Assembly: GCA_949292905.1 (NCBI GenBank)
Contig: CASFAV010000015.1
Coordinates: 1 to 37,276 of the forward strand
Reading direction: 5' to 3'
Length of the DNA: 37,276 nt
Source: an uncultured Eubacteriales bacterium
GTDB lineage: Bacteria > Bacillota > Clostridia > Christensenellales > DTU072
Shown here: positions 29,870 to 37,276 of the stretch, piece after piece
How the letters are laid out: every line of letters starts with the position of its first letter
Numbering within the stretch: the stretch's first letter is position 1
Notes under the pieces: generated by a model
Databases searched by the model: none
What the model saw: the letters and a program-made list of their open reading frames with translations, nothing else
Told to the model about the DNA's origin: nothing
Made by a program: the position numbers and the translations under genes

Positions 29870-31501
29870 ATGGCATACGAAGATACTAACGAACAAAGCC
29901 TGTCAGTAAAAGAAACCGACATGCGAGTGACGTCGGCGGCAGTCGGGGAAGCGGCTCCCGCGATTACCGTCGAGCCCGATAACGACGCACCCGAGACATC
30001 TCCCGCGCCCAAAGAAAAGCCTCAAAAATATATCGGGCGCTACGAGATGGTCTCTTACATAATAGGGACTTGCTCGTTCAGCGCGTTTATGGGGCTCGTC
30101 AACAACTACCGCGGCGATTATCTCAACAACGTGATAATGTTGAGCGAAAGCAACCAGCAGATATTGAATATAGTCACGACGGTAGTCGGATATCTGCTCG
30201 GCTTCTTCGCGGTGAATTTTATCGACAATTTCCGCAGTAAGCACGGTAAATTCCGTCCGCTCGCGCTCGTTTCCTGTATTCCGTACGCGATATTCGGATT
30301 CTTCATGTTCTTCACTCCCTTCGACGCAAACTCCGCGGGCGGAATGGTATGGATAATCTCAGTCGTGCTGATCTATAACCTGATAGGTACTTTCTCGGGC
30401 GCGGAGAACAACGTCGCTATAGTTATGACGCCGATAGAGAAGGAGAGGAATTCGTTGTTTGCCACCAACAGCTTCTTCACTTCCATTTTCTCGCAGACCT
30501 CGCTCGTACTGATATTGGGGCTCGGTATAGCGCGTTCGCAGGGCGTTTTCGATAAAAACACGATGTATTTCATAGCGCTCGCCATTCTCGGCGTCATCTA
30601 CGTCGTGGCGACGATCAACGCCATGCTCAAGACCAAGGAACGCCTCGTATATACCAAAGAGAAAGCTTCGATTTTCGCAGGCATGCGCGACGTTCTCAAA
30701 AACAAGAACTTCTGGTGGCTCACCATTTCTCACCAGATAAGGAATTTCCGCTCGATAGGCACCGGCTTCGGTATCTATATCGCGGGCTGTCTTCTCGGCA
30801 GTACCGACAATTATATCTGGGTGGGACTTCCTACGGGCATAGGCACTTTCGTGGGCATGCTGATCGTGCAGAAAATGATCAAAAAAATTGACCCGATCAA
30901 GGTGTACTGGATATTCGGTATAATTTCGCTCATCGTCAACGCGCTCGCTTTCGGCGCGGGATATATGTATCTTACGATAGGCGGTACCGCGTTACAGATA
31001 GTATTCGTGTTCTTCCTGTTCACGATAGGGCTTCAGTACGGTTCGTCCAATATCATACCCAATATCTTCAACGCCGATATACTGAACGAATTGGAGTACG
31101 ACACCAACGGCAAGAGACTCGAACAGACGATAAACTTCACTCAGAGTCTTTTCGGTACCGTGATGGGCGTGGTGATGGGCATACTTTCGCCGATGATACT
31201 GCTTACCGTTTGCGGTTATCAGCAGGGCGTGGACGTGGTTCAGACGCAGAGCACCTCGATAAAACTCCTGTTCTTCTATACGATATTCGCGGGAATATTC
31301 TTCTTCGTGTCGCTGTTCCCGATGTTGGGATATAAGTTGAATACAAAGCGCAGAGAGGAGCTGAACGCGGCGCTCGAATTACAGCGCGAAGAAAGGCGGC
31401 TCGCCGGAGTAGCGGTGGCGGACGAGGGCACTCCCGACATAAACGAACTGATGACCGCGGCGAAGAAGGAGCATCGCGGAGATAACCCGGAAGAGAAATA
31501 A
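29870..31501 (+). CDS. GPH-like MFS symporter
   Basis: An inner-membrane sugar:cation symporter, 543 residues with about 12 hydrophobic segments after a long polar N-terminus of about 60 residues rich in Glu, Pro and Ala. YIGRYEMVSYIIGTCSFSAF and NFIDNFRSKHGKFRP are variants of the family signature loops. The start at 29870 is taken because TGAGGAGA lies seven bases upstream; an in-frame ATG at 29855 overlaps it. Between GH116 and fucI, it probably imports the glycoside cleaved by the two hydrolases. Both symporters in the window belong to the same broad family but share little sequence, so they were not duplicated locally. Confidence 0.88.
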   Translation: MAYEDTNEQSLSVKETDMRVTSAAVGEAAPAITVEPDNDAPETSPAPKEKPQKYIGRYEMVSYIIGTCSFSAFMGLVNNYRGDYLNNVIMLSESNQQILNIVTTVVGYLLGFFAVNFIDNFRSKHGKFRPLALVSCIPYAIFGFFMFFTPFDANSAGGMVWIISVVLIYNLIGTFSGAENNVAIVMTPIEKERNSLFATNSFFTSIFSQTSLVLILGLGIARSQGVFDKNTMYFIALAILGVIYVVATINAMLKTKERLVYTKEKASIFAGMRDVLKNKNFWWLTISHQIRNFRSIGTGFGIYIAGCLLGSTDNYIWVGLPTGIGTFVGMLIVQKMIKKIDPIKVYWIFGIISLIVNALAFGAGYMYLTIGGTALQIVFVFFLFTIGLQYGSSNIIPNIFNADILNELEYDTNGKRLEQTINFTQSLFGTVMGVVMGILSPMILLTVCGYQQGVDVVQTQSTSIKLLFFYTIFAGIFFFVSLFPMLGYKLNTKRREELNAALELQREERRLAGVAVADEGTPDINELMTAAKKEHRGDNPEEK

Positions 31502-31565
31502 AGTTATTTATAGGTAAACCTCTGCAAAAGCAGACGAAATAAAACAATCCAAAGGAGCGTATAAA

Positions 31566-33323
31566 ATGAAACCAAGAATCGGAATAAGACCGATAATCGA
31601 CGGCAGACAGGGCGGCATTCGCGAAGGGCTCGAGGAGCAGACGCGGAAAATGGCGGCTATGGCGAAAGAACTTATCGAAAGCAATCTCTTTTATACCGAC
31701 GGAACGCCGGTGGAAGCGGTGGTATTCGACGGCACTATAGGCGGCGGCGCGGAGGCTGCGAAATGCGCGGAATACTTTTCTACGCAGAACGTAGTCGGCA
31801 CGCTCAGCGTCACTCCGTGCTGGTGCTACGGTTCGGAGACCATAGACCTCGACCCGTATACGGTTAAGGCGGTGTGGGGACTGAACGGAACGGAGCGCCC
31901 GGGCGCCGTATATCTTGCGGCGGCAATGGCGGTACACGCGCAGAGGGGGCTTCCGGCGTTCGCGATATACGGCAAGGACGTTCAGGATAAGGACGAGGAA
32001 AGAATCCCCGAGGACGTCGCGGAGAAAATACTCCGTTTCGCGCGCGCCGCGGTTGCCGTGGGCAGTATGCGCAACAAGGCGTACGTGGGACTCGGCAGCG
32101 TCGCGATGGGCATAGGCGGTTCCTTCCTCGACGGCAACCTTATGCAGAAGTATTTCGGTATCCGCGCCGAGTGGGTGGATATGACCGAGATAACCCGCAG
32201 AATAACGCTCGGCATTTACGACGAGAAAGAGTATGTAAAAGAGCTCGAATGGATCAAGAAGAACTGTAAAGAAGGCAGGGACGTCAACGAGAACCCGCGT
32301 TCGCGCGAGGATAAGGACAAGCAGTGGGAATTCATCGCGAAAATGACACTTGTCGTTAAGGACATAATGCTCGGCAATCCCAAGCTCAACGATATCGGAA
32401 GATACGAGGAAGCGCGCGGCAGGAACGCGATACTCGGCGGTTTCCAAGGACAAAGAATGTGGACGGACTGGCTCCCGAACGGCGACTTTACGGAGTCTAT
32501 ACTCAATACTTCGTTTGACTGGAACGGCAAGAAGGAGCCTTTCGTGCTTGCCACGGAGAACGATACGCTGAACGGTATGTCGATGCTGTTTACCAAATTG
32601 CTCAATCAGACCGCGAGCGTGTTTGCGGACGTAAGGACGTACTGGTCTCCGGAGGCGGTGACGCGCGTCACGGGCTGGACTCCCGAGGGGAAAGCCGCGG
32701 GCGGATTCATACACCTCATCAATTCCGGAGCGGCGGCTTTGGACGGCACAGCAATGGCGAAAAACGCAAACGGCGAAGCGGTGATGAAACCCTGGTGGCA
32801 GATGACGGACAAGGATATATCCGAATGTCTGAAGGCTACCGACTGGTGTCAGGCAAACCTCGGATATTTCCGCGGCGGCGGCTTCAGCTCCCATTTCAAG
32901 ACGGAAGCGGAGATGCCCGTCACGATGCTCCGTATGAACATGATCGACGGATTGGGACCCGTCCTTCAGATAGCGGAGGGATACACGGTTACCGTGCCCG
33001 ACAAAGTACAGGATATATTGTGGGAACGTACCGACCCCACCTGGCCGAGCACCTGGTTCGTGCCGAGACTTACCGGAGAGGGCGCGTTCAAGGACGTGTA
33101 TTCGGTAATGGCAAACTGGGGCGCCAATCACGGCGCGTTTACTTACGGGCATATAGGCGCGGACATTATTACTCTTGCCGCGATGCTGCGTATACCCGTT
33201 AGCATGCATAACGTCAGCCGCGACAGGATATTCCGTCCGCACGCCTGGAGCGCGTTCGGCACGGAGAACGCCGAAGGAGCCGATTACCGCGCTTGCGCGA
33301 ATTACGGCGCGCTTTATAAATAA
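31566..33323 (+). CDS. fucI: L-fucose isomerase
   Basis: FucI converts L-fucose to L-fuculose (and often D-arabinose to D-ribulose) using Mn2+. At 585 residues it has the normal length. The catalytic and metal residues of the E. coli enzyme, Glu337, Asp361 and His528, line up with a constant offset of six as Glu331 (ATENDTLNG), Asp355 (FADVRTYW) and His522 (NWGANHG). The N-terminal [19 protein letters not shown] is diagnostic. AAAGGAG lies before the ATG. It is followed by an aldolase and a kinase, giving the complete isomerase-kinase-aldolase route to dihydroxyacetone phosphate and L-lactaldehyde. Confidence 0.96.
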   Translation: MKPRIGIRPIIDGRQGGIREGLEEQTRKMAAMAKELIESNLFYTDGTPVEAVVFDGTIGGGAEAAKCAEYFSTQNVVGTLSVTPCWCYGSETIDLDPYTVKAVWGLNGTERPGAVYLAAAMAVHAQRGLPAFAIYGKDVQDKDEERIPEDVAEKILRFARAAVAVGSMRNKAYVGLGSVAMGIGGSFLDGNLMQKYFGIRAEWVDMTEITRRITLGIYDEKEYVKELEWIKKNCKEGRDVNENPRSREDKDKQWEFIAKMTLVVKDIMLGNPKLNDIGRYEEARGRNAILGGFQGQRMWTDWLPNGDFTESILNTSFDWNGKKEPFVLATENDTLNGMSMLFTKLLNQTASVFADVRTYWSPEAVTRVTGWTPEGKAAGGFIHLINSGAAALDGTAMAKNANGEAVMKPWWQMTDKDISECLKATDWCQANLGYFRGGGFSSHFKTEAEMPVTMLRMNMIDGLGPVLQIAEGYTVTVPDKVQDILWERTDPTWPSTWFVPRLTGEGAFKDVYSVMANWGANHGAFTYGHIGADIITLAAMLRIPVSMHNVSRDRIFRPHAWSAFGTENAEGADYRACANYGALYK

Positions 33324-33359
33324 ACGTATGTGTCTTGACGGTAAAGACGAAACGGAATT

Positions 33360-34619
33360 ATGAAAATAAAAAATCTTACTGTAAGAGAACAGGTAGTGGA
33401 AGCGATGAGCAGAGTCTATAAAAGGGCGCTGACCACCACTTCGGGCGGGAATATTTCCGCAACCGACGACAACGGGCACATATTTATCACTCCGAGCGGC
33501 ATCGACAAAGGAACGCTTACCGCGGAGGATGTCGCCGAGATACTTCCGGACGGCAAGGCTGCCGGGAAGTATGCTCCCTCGATGGAGCTTCCTTTCCACC
33601 GCGACATATACCGTACCTGTAAGGACGTGAGGGCTATAGTGCACGCGCATTCTCCCGCGATAGTGGCTTACGCGTGTATGCGCGTGGCTCCCGACTCCGG
33701 CTATGCCCGCGTATTCGAGGACAGGCTCGGCAAAATAGCGCCTTCGGAGTACGCGCTGCCGGGAAGCCTGAAGCTCGGCGTTATAGTCCGTAAGCGGTTC
33801 GAGGAAGGTTACCGCACGGTGATGATGGACAATCACGGCGCCACCGTCGCGGCTTCCGATATGGGAGAAGCGCTCGCTATGTACGAAACGCTCGACGCGC
33901 TTACACAGACGCTTTTCTACGCCGCTGCTCTTGGCGGCGCGAAGTTGCCCGCGAAGAAGCTGCCGCTCGCTTTGAAAGAGTATCCGGTAGAGGATACGGG
34001 CGCGGACGATCCCGAGGCAAGGAAAACCGTGGCGGCTTTCGTAAAGCGCGCTTACGCGGGCGGACTTGTCGGCAACGGCTACGGAACGCTGGCTGTGAGA
34101 AGCGCGGGCGGTATATTTTTCAACGCAGACTCCGACGCGCCGTACGACCTCGACGAAAACGATATAGTCAAATTCGCCTACGGTAAACTCTCCGCTCCCA
34201 AAAAAGCGGCGTATCTCGATCTTATATTGAAAATATTCGAAAAGCGTCCGGAAGCGAACGCGGTATTCATATCCGCTCCCGCTGCGATAATGGGATTTGC
34301 GGTAGCGGGCGTCGACTTCGACGCGAGACTTATACCCGAAAGCTACATAATGTTGCGCGACGTGACGCGCTTGCCTTACGCGAGCGTAGCCGACTTCGAC
34401 GCGATCGCGTCGGCGCTGTCCGTCAACGCGCCTGTCGCCGTAATAGACAACGAATGCGCTATAACGATAGGCAAGAACGCCACGAAAGCCTTCGACAGAA
34501 TGGAGGTGCTGGACTATTCGGCGCGCTCCGTACTGCTCGCAAAGCCGGTAGTAGCCGCGATCAGACCTATCGAGGGCGCCGAAGTGGACGAGATAAACGA
34601 CGCCTTCAACGGCTGGTAA
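33360..34619 (+). CDS. Class II aldolase with two domains, second degenerate
   Basis: The protein has two tandem aldolase/adducin domains, about residues 1-205 and 215-415. The first is a complete fuculose-phosphate aldolase type: SGGNIS phosphate loop (28-33), catalytic Glu76, zinc ligands His95 and His97 in VHAHSPA, and His159 in DNHGATV. It should cleave L-fuculose-1-phosphate. The second keeps the fold (LVGNGYGTLAVRSAGGIFFNAD, VAVIDNECAITIG) but has SAPA where the HxH metal pair belongs, so it is catalytically dead and perhaps structural. Single-domain FucA has about 215 residues, so this is a fusion or internal duplication. It starts 36 bases after fucI with only a weak ribosome site. 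Confidence 0.88.
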   Translation: MKIKNLTVREQVVEAMSRVYKRALTTTSGGNISATDDNGHIFITPSGIDKGTLTAEDVAEILPDGKAAGKYAPSMELPFHRDIYRTCKDVRAIVHAHSPAIVAYACMRVAPDSGYARVFEDRLGKIAPSEYALPGSLKLGVIVRKRFEEGYRTVMMDNHGATVAASDMGEALAMYETLDALTQTLFYAAALGGAKLPAKKLPLALKEYPVEDTGADDPEARKTVAAFVKRAYAGGLVGNGYGTLAVRSAGGIFFNADSDAPYDLDENDIVKFAYGKLSAPKKAAYLDLILKIFEKRPEANAVFISAPAAIMGFAVAGVDFDARLIPESYIMLRDVTRLPYASVADFDAIASALSVNAPVAVIDNECAITIGKNATKAFDRMEVLDYSARSVLLAKPVVAAIRPIEGAEVDEINDAFNGW

Positions 34620-34631
34620 AGGAGGGTGACC

Positions 34632-35984
34632 TTGGAATATAATGTGCTTGCCGTGGATCTCGGCGCGACTTCGGGACGGGGAATAGTCTTTACGTTTGAG
34701 GAAGGCGCTGAGCGCGCGCGTAAAGAAGTTTACCGCTTCCCGAGCGTAGCTTACTCGGAGGGCGGCAAAATGTACTGGGACGCCCGTAAACTTTATGACG
34801 AGGTGTGCAACGCTTTGCGTAAAGCTATCGCCGCTTATCCGCGCATAGACGGCGTGGGCATAGATTCGTGGGGCGTGGATTACGGGATTATCGGAAGGGA
34901 CGGCGAGCTTATATGCAATCCCCGCTGCTACCGCGACGCCGCGCATACCGCCACCCGCAACGCTATGGCAAACAGGGCGGGCGAACTGTATAAAATAGCG
35001 GGTATAGCGGACAACGATTTCAATACGACCTATCAGCTCGCAACGCTTGTGCGGGAGGGCTTCGACTTTACGCAAGCGAAAACGCTCTTATTCATTCCGC
35101 AGCTTATAGGGTATCTTCTTACCGGGAATAAGGCTACCGAACCTACGATTGCGTCCACGAGCGGCTTTTACGACAGGCGCGGCGGATTCGATAAAGGCTT
35201 CCTCGAAGAATTGGGTATACCGAGTGAAATTTTTCCCGAAGTAATGCCTACCGGCGCGGTACTCGGGTATGTGAAAAAGGAGCTTAAAGAGGCGCTCGGC
35301 GCGGCTTACGACATACCCGTCATACTTTCTCCCGGACACGACACCGCCTGCGCGGTGAGCGCGGTGGAGAATGCGTCCTGCGGCTCGCCGCTGTATTTGA
35401 GCAGCGGCACCTGGTCGCTTTTCGGTACTCTCTTGGACGTACCCGTAGTCACGCGGGAAGCCTTCCTGAAAGGCTACACCAACGAGCTCGCTTCCTCAGG
35501 AAAGGTGCGTTTTCTCAAGAACATAATGGGAATGTGGATAATAGAGGAGTGTATGCGCGCTTGGCGTAAGGAAGGTAAGAATTTCAGCCACGAAGAGCTT
35601 ATAGGACTTGCTTCCGAAGCGGATTGCGGCGACGCTTATATCGACGTGAACGACGGAATTTTTCTTCAGCCGGGCAATATGGCGGAAAGAGTCGCGGGCT
35701 ACGTGCGCGCGCACTACGGAAGGGAACTTGTCGGCGAAGGAGAAACGGCGCTATGCGTTTACAGGTCTTTGGCGCGTGCGTACAAGGAAGCTTACGAGGA
35801 TCTCAAAAATATAACGGGAATAAATTTCGATAAACTTTACGTTGTAGGAGGGGGGTCAAGGAATGCTTTTCTCAATCGGTTGACCGAGGAGGAGATCGGA
35901 ATCCCGGTAGTTGCTGTAGAGACCGAAGCGAGCGCGCTCGGCAACGCGTTTACGCAGTACGCTACCCTTGTTTCGTCGGCCTGA
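34632..35984 (+). CDS. FGGY kinase, rhamnulokinase/fuculokinase-like
   Basis: A 450-residue sugar kinase of the FGGY family that should phosphorylate L-fuculose (or L-rhamnulose) at C1. LAVDLGATSGRGIVF is the first phosphate loop, GIDSWGVDYGII the substrate region, YLSSGTWSLFG and VVGGGSRNAFLN the C-terminal ATP-binding motifs. Sequence is closer to rhamnulokinases than to E. coli FucK, as in other anaerobes that use such enzymes for fucose. The TTG at 34632 is preferred because GGAGG sits six bases upstream; an in-frame GTG at 34626 overlaps that site. It is the last gene of the operon; the AraC gene converges six bases beyond. Confidence 0.9.
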   Translation: MEYNVLAVDLGATSGRGIVFTFEEGAERARKEVYRFPSVAYSEGGKMYWDARKLYDEVCNALRKAIAAYPRIDGVGIDSWGVDYGIIGRDGELICNPRCYRDAAHTATRNAMANRAGELYKIAGIADNDFNTTYQLATLVREGFDFTQAKTLLFIPQLIGYLLTGNKATEPTIASTSGFYDRRGGFDKGFLEELGIPSEIFPEVMPTGAVLGYVKKELKEALGAAYDIPVILSPGHDTACAVSAVENASCGSPLYLSSGTWSLFGTLLDVPVVTREAFLKGYTNELASSGKVRFLKNIMGMWIIEECMRAWRKEGKNFSHEELIGLASEADCGDAYIDVNDGIFLQPGNMAERVAGYVRAHYGRELVGEGETALCVYRSLARAYKEAYEDLKNITGINFDKLYVVGGGSRNAFLNRLTEEEIGIPVVAVETEASALGNAFTQYATLVSSA

Positions 35985-35989
35985 AACGC

Positions 35990-36835
35990 TTACGGGCGCT
36001 CCGAATGAGCGCCGTGCGAGAGATTTTTGCGGTAAGCGGACGGGGTCATCCCCGTCTTTTTCTGGAAAGTTTTCGCAAAGTGGTTGCGGTCGAGGAAATT
36101 GAGCCTGCACGCAATGTCTTCAACCGTCAGATTGGTTTCGGCAAGCATTTTTTTCGCTATTTCCACCTTTATCGAAAGATAATAACTGTACGGCGTGCAC
36201 CCGAATCTGTCGTGGAAAAGCCTTATCAGTTTCGGTATGCTCATTTCGAAATGCTCGGCAAGCGCCGTTACGGAGAATTTTTCCTGAAGTCTGTTCACGA
36301 TAAAACTCTCTATCTGGTTCTCGATACTGCCGGCGTTATTTCCTTTCCGCGCTTCCTCGGAGTCCGAGGCTTCTTTTACCGCTAATGTTATTTCGTGCAG
36401 CAGCAGCGCGCACCGGTCGCGCGTAGAAGTTTTTTCTTTGAGCAGTTCGCGTATTTCCGAAAGCAGACCGTCGATTTTGGTAGAGGCTATTATAGGCAGT
36501 TTGTCGCCGAAATAAATGTCTATTAGCGCGTCGGGCAATTTGCCGCAAACGTTTATCCAGCACATGGAGTGAGGATCTCTTTTGTCGGAATATATTTTAT
36601 TCCTTACGCGCGCGGGCATTATGTAGCAATCGCCTGCATGTAATGTGTAGACGCGGTCGCGGCATTCGAGGTACGCGGTGCCCTTAAGTATATATGCCGC
36701 GACTACGGTGTCGCTATTTTCGCGCGTTATTGAATAAGAAGGGTCGGGATACACTATGCCCGCCGATTTGACGTAACATATTTCGTCTGCGTTCAGATCT
36801 TTGTTATATACTATTTTTTCGTTGAATATACCCAT
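35990..36835 (-). CDS. AraC-family transcriptional regulator
   Basis: The 281-residue regulator has an N-terminal cupin sensor domain (residues about 45-95, with GTAYLECRDRVYTLHAGDCYIMP) and a C-terminal pair of helix-turn-helix motifs (about 180-275), the second with the family signature DRNHFAKTFQKKTGMTPSAYRK. GGGAG precedes the ATG. It is convergent with the deoxysugar operon and probably controls it or the divergent oxidoreductase gene in response to a sugar. No paired operator was identified by eye. Confidence 0.92.
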   Translation of the reverse strand: MGIFNEKIVYNKDLNADEICYVKSAGIVYPDPSYSITRENSDTVVAAYILKGTAYLECRDRVYTLHAGDCYIMPARVRNKIYSDKRDPHSMCWINVCGKLPDALIDIYFGDKLPIIASTKIDGLLSEIRELLKEKTSTRDRCALLLHEITLAVKEASDSEEARKGNNAGSIENQIESFIVNRLQEKFSVTALAEHFEMSIPKLIRLFHDRFGCTPYSYYLSIKVEIAKKMLAETNLTVEDIACRLNFLDRNHFAKTFQKKTGMTPSAYRKNLSHGAHSERP

Positions 36836-36853
36836 TTGCGTCTCCCGTATAAG

Positions 36854-36882
36854 ATTGTAATACTTTTCTAGCGGCGTTTCAA
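36854..36882 (-). promoter_or_regulatory. Promoter of the AraC gene
   Basis: On the minus strand TTGAAA (36877-36882) and TACAAT (36854-36859) are 17 bases apart, just upstream of the regulator's start. Confidence 0.7.
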
Positions 36883-37034
36883 CGGGTTGATAATTTTTTA
36901 CTCCTAAAATTGCCTAATATACCTATAAAAGCAAGAAAAATTTTTGTTACAATTAAAAAAAGAGGAATAAATTCTATGGTAGCAAAGCCGCGTATTATCT
37001 GAGGCACGGCGGAAGGCTCGTAGCGGAATACGAT

Positions 37035-37063
37035 TTGACAAAAAGTCTCAAACACAGTATAAT
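37035..37063 (+). promoter_or_regulatory. Promoter of the right-edge oxidoreductase
   Basis: Consensus TTGACA (37035-37040) and TATAAT (37058-37063) with a 17-base spacer, 36 bases before the start codon. Confidence 0.85.
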
Positions 37064-37099
37064 AATTTTTGAAAAAAGTCTTTTATCTGCGGAGGAGAA

Positions 37100-37276
37100 A
37101 TGAAAGCGAAACTCAGGACGGCGATCATCGGGCTCGGCGGCAGAGGGATGGGTCTGATGCATACCGTTTTGCGCATGAAAGACGTTGAAGTCGTAGCGGT
37201 ATGCGATCTTTACGAAGACAGAGTGAATAAAGCTCTCGCGGCGATATCGAAAAGAGTAGGCTCCGCCCGCGGCGAG
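37100..37276 (+). CDS. Gfo/Idh/MocA-family oxidoreductase, 3' end outside window
   Basis: Only the first 59 codons are visible. AIIGLGGRGMGLMHTV is the NAD(P)-binding Rossmann motif and EVVAVCDLYEDRVNKA the second strand with the acidic residue that binds the nucleotide ribose. This is the start of a Gfo/Idh/MocA oxidoreductase acting on a sugar or cyclitol. GGAGGAG lies before the ATG, and a strong promoter stands upstream. It is divergent from the AraC gene, which may control it. Substrate cannot be told from this fragment. Confidence 0.85.
   Translation, partial: MKAKLRTAIIGLGGRGMGLMHTVLRMKDVEVVAVCDLYEDRVNKALAAISKRVGSARGE

Noticed and set aside
31203..35075. A 1290-codon open frame on the minus strand
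   Set aside because: It is antisense to symporter, fucI, aldolase and kinase; its translation is rich in Arg, His and Val with no domain, as expected from GC-biased codon use on the other strand.

Overview
The window looks like chromosomal DNA from an uncultured anaerobic, probably gut-dwelling, member of the Clostridia. The grounds are strong AGGAGG-type ribosome sites, TTGACA/TATAAT promoters with 17-base spacers, GPH-type sugar symporters, an archaeal-type ApgM phosphoglycerate mutase, a short alanyl-tRNA synthetase and free-monosaccharide and inositol catabolism. A finer placement (for example Christensenellales) is a guess.

Left edge (1-1640): the 3' part of a serine recombinase gene, the end of an integrative element that lies mostly outside the window, followed by tRNA-Ser(GCU) on the minus strand. 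Positions 1740-4870: apgM overlapping alaS, closed by a strong terminator; the AlaRS stops right after the editing domain. Positions 4887-5321: a small helical protein on the minus strand. Positions 5419-12821: a myo-inositol operon, in order GPH symporter, iolB, iolD, iolE, iolG and a zinc-dependent phospholipase C-like protein; iolC, iolJ and iolA are not in the window. Positions 12851-14293: an FAD-dependent dehydrogenase on the minus strand.

Positions 14528-15420: tRNA-Val(CAC) followed by a tandem array of structured repeats. Positions 15510-17467: an XRE repressor divergent from two paralogous membrane proteins. Positions 17424-18906: a MATE exporter. Positions 18965-22987: nahK, an intracellular CBM9-like protein, galE and an aminotransferase, suggesting salvage of N-acetylhexosamines. 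Positions 23024-23450: tRNA-Ala(GGC) followed by a second structured array with the same plan as the one after tRNA-Val. Positions 23571-24202: a decayed P-loop ATPase fragment and a small acidic protein. Positions 24223-25181: a tandemly duplicated module, each copy made of a terminator, an XRE regulator, operator-bearing divergent promoters and a short structured transcript.

Positions 25194-35984: a six-gene operon with two cytoplasmic glycosidase-like proteins (a DUF4965-type protein and a GH116 protein), a GPH symporter, L-fucose isomerase, a two-domain class II aldolase and a rhamnulokinase-like FGGY kinase. The simplest reading is import of a small deoxysugar-containing glycoside, cleavage inside the cell, and conversion of the 6-deoxyhexose to dihydroxyacetone phosphate and lactaldehyde. 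An AraC regulator lies convergent at the end of the operon, and a Gfo/Idh/MocA oxidoreductase begins at the right edge.

The most unusual content is the pair of tRNA-linked RNA-like arrays and the duplicated XRE/small-transcript module. Both show sequence-divergent but still paired stems, which is what a structured RNA would give.
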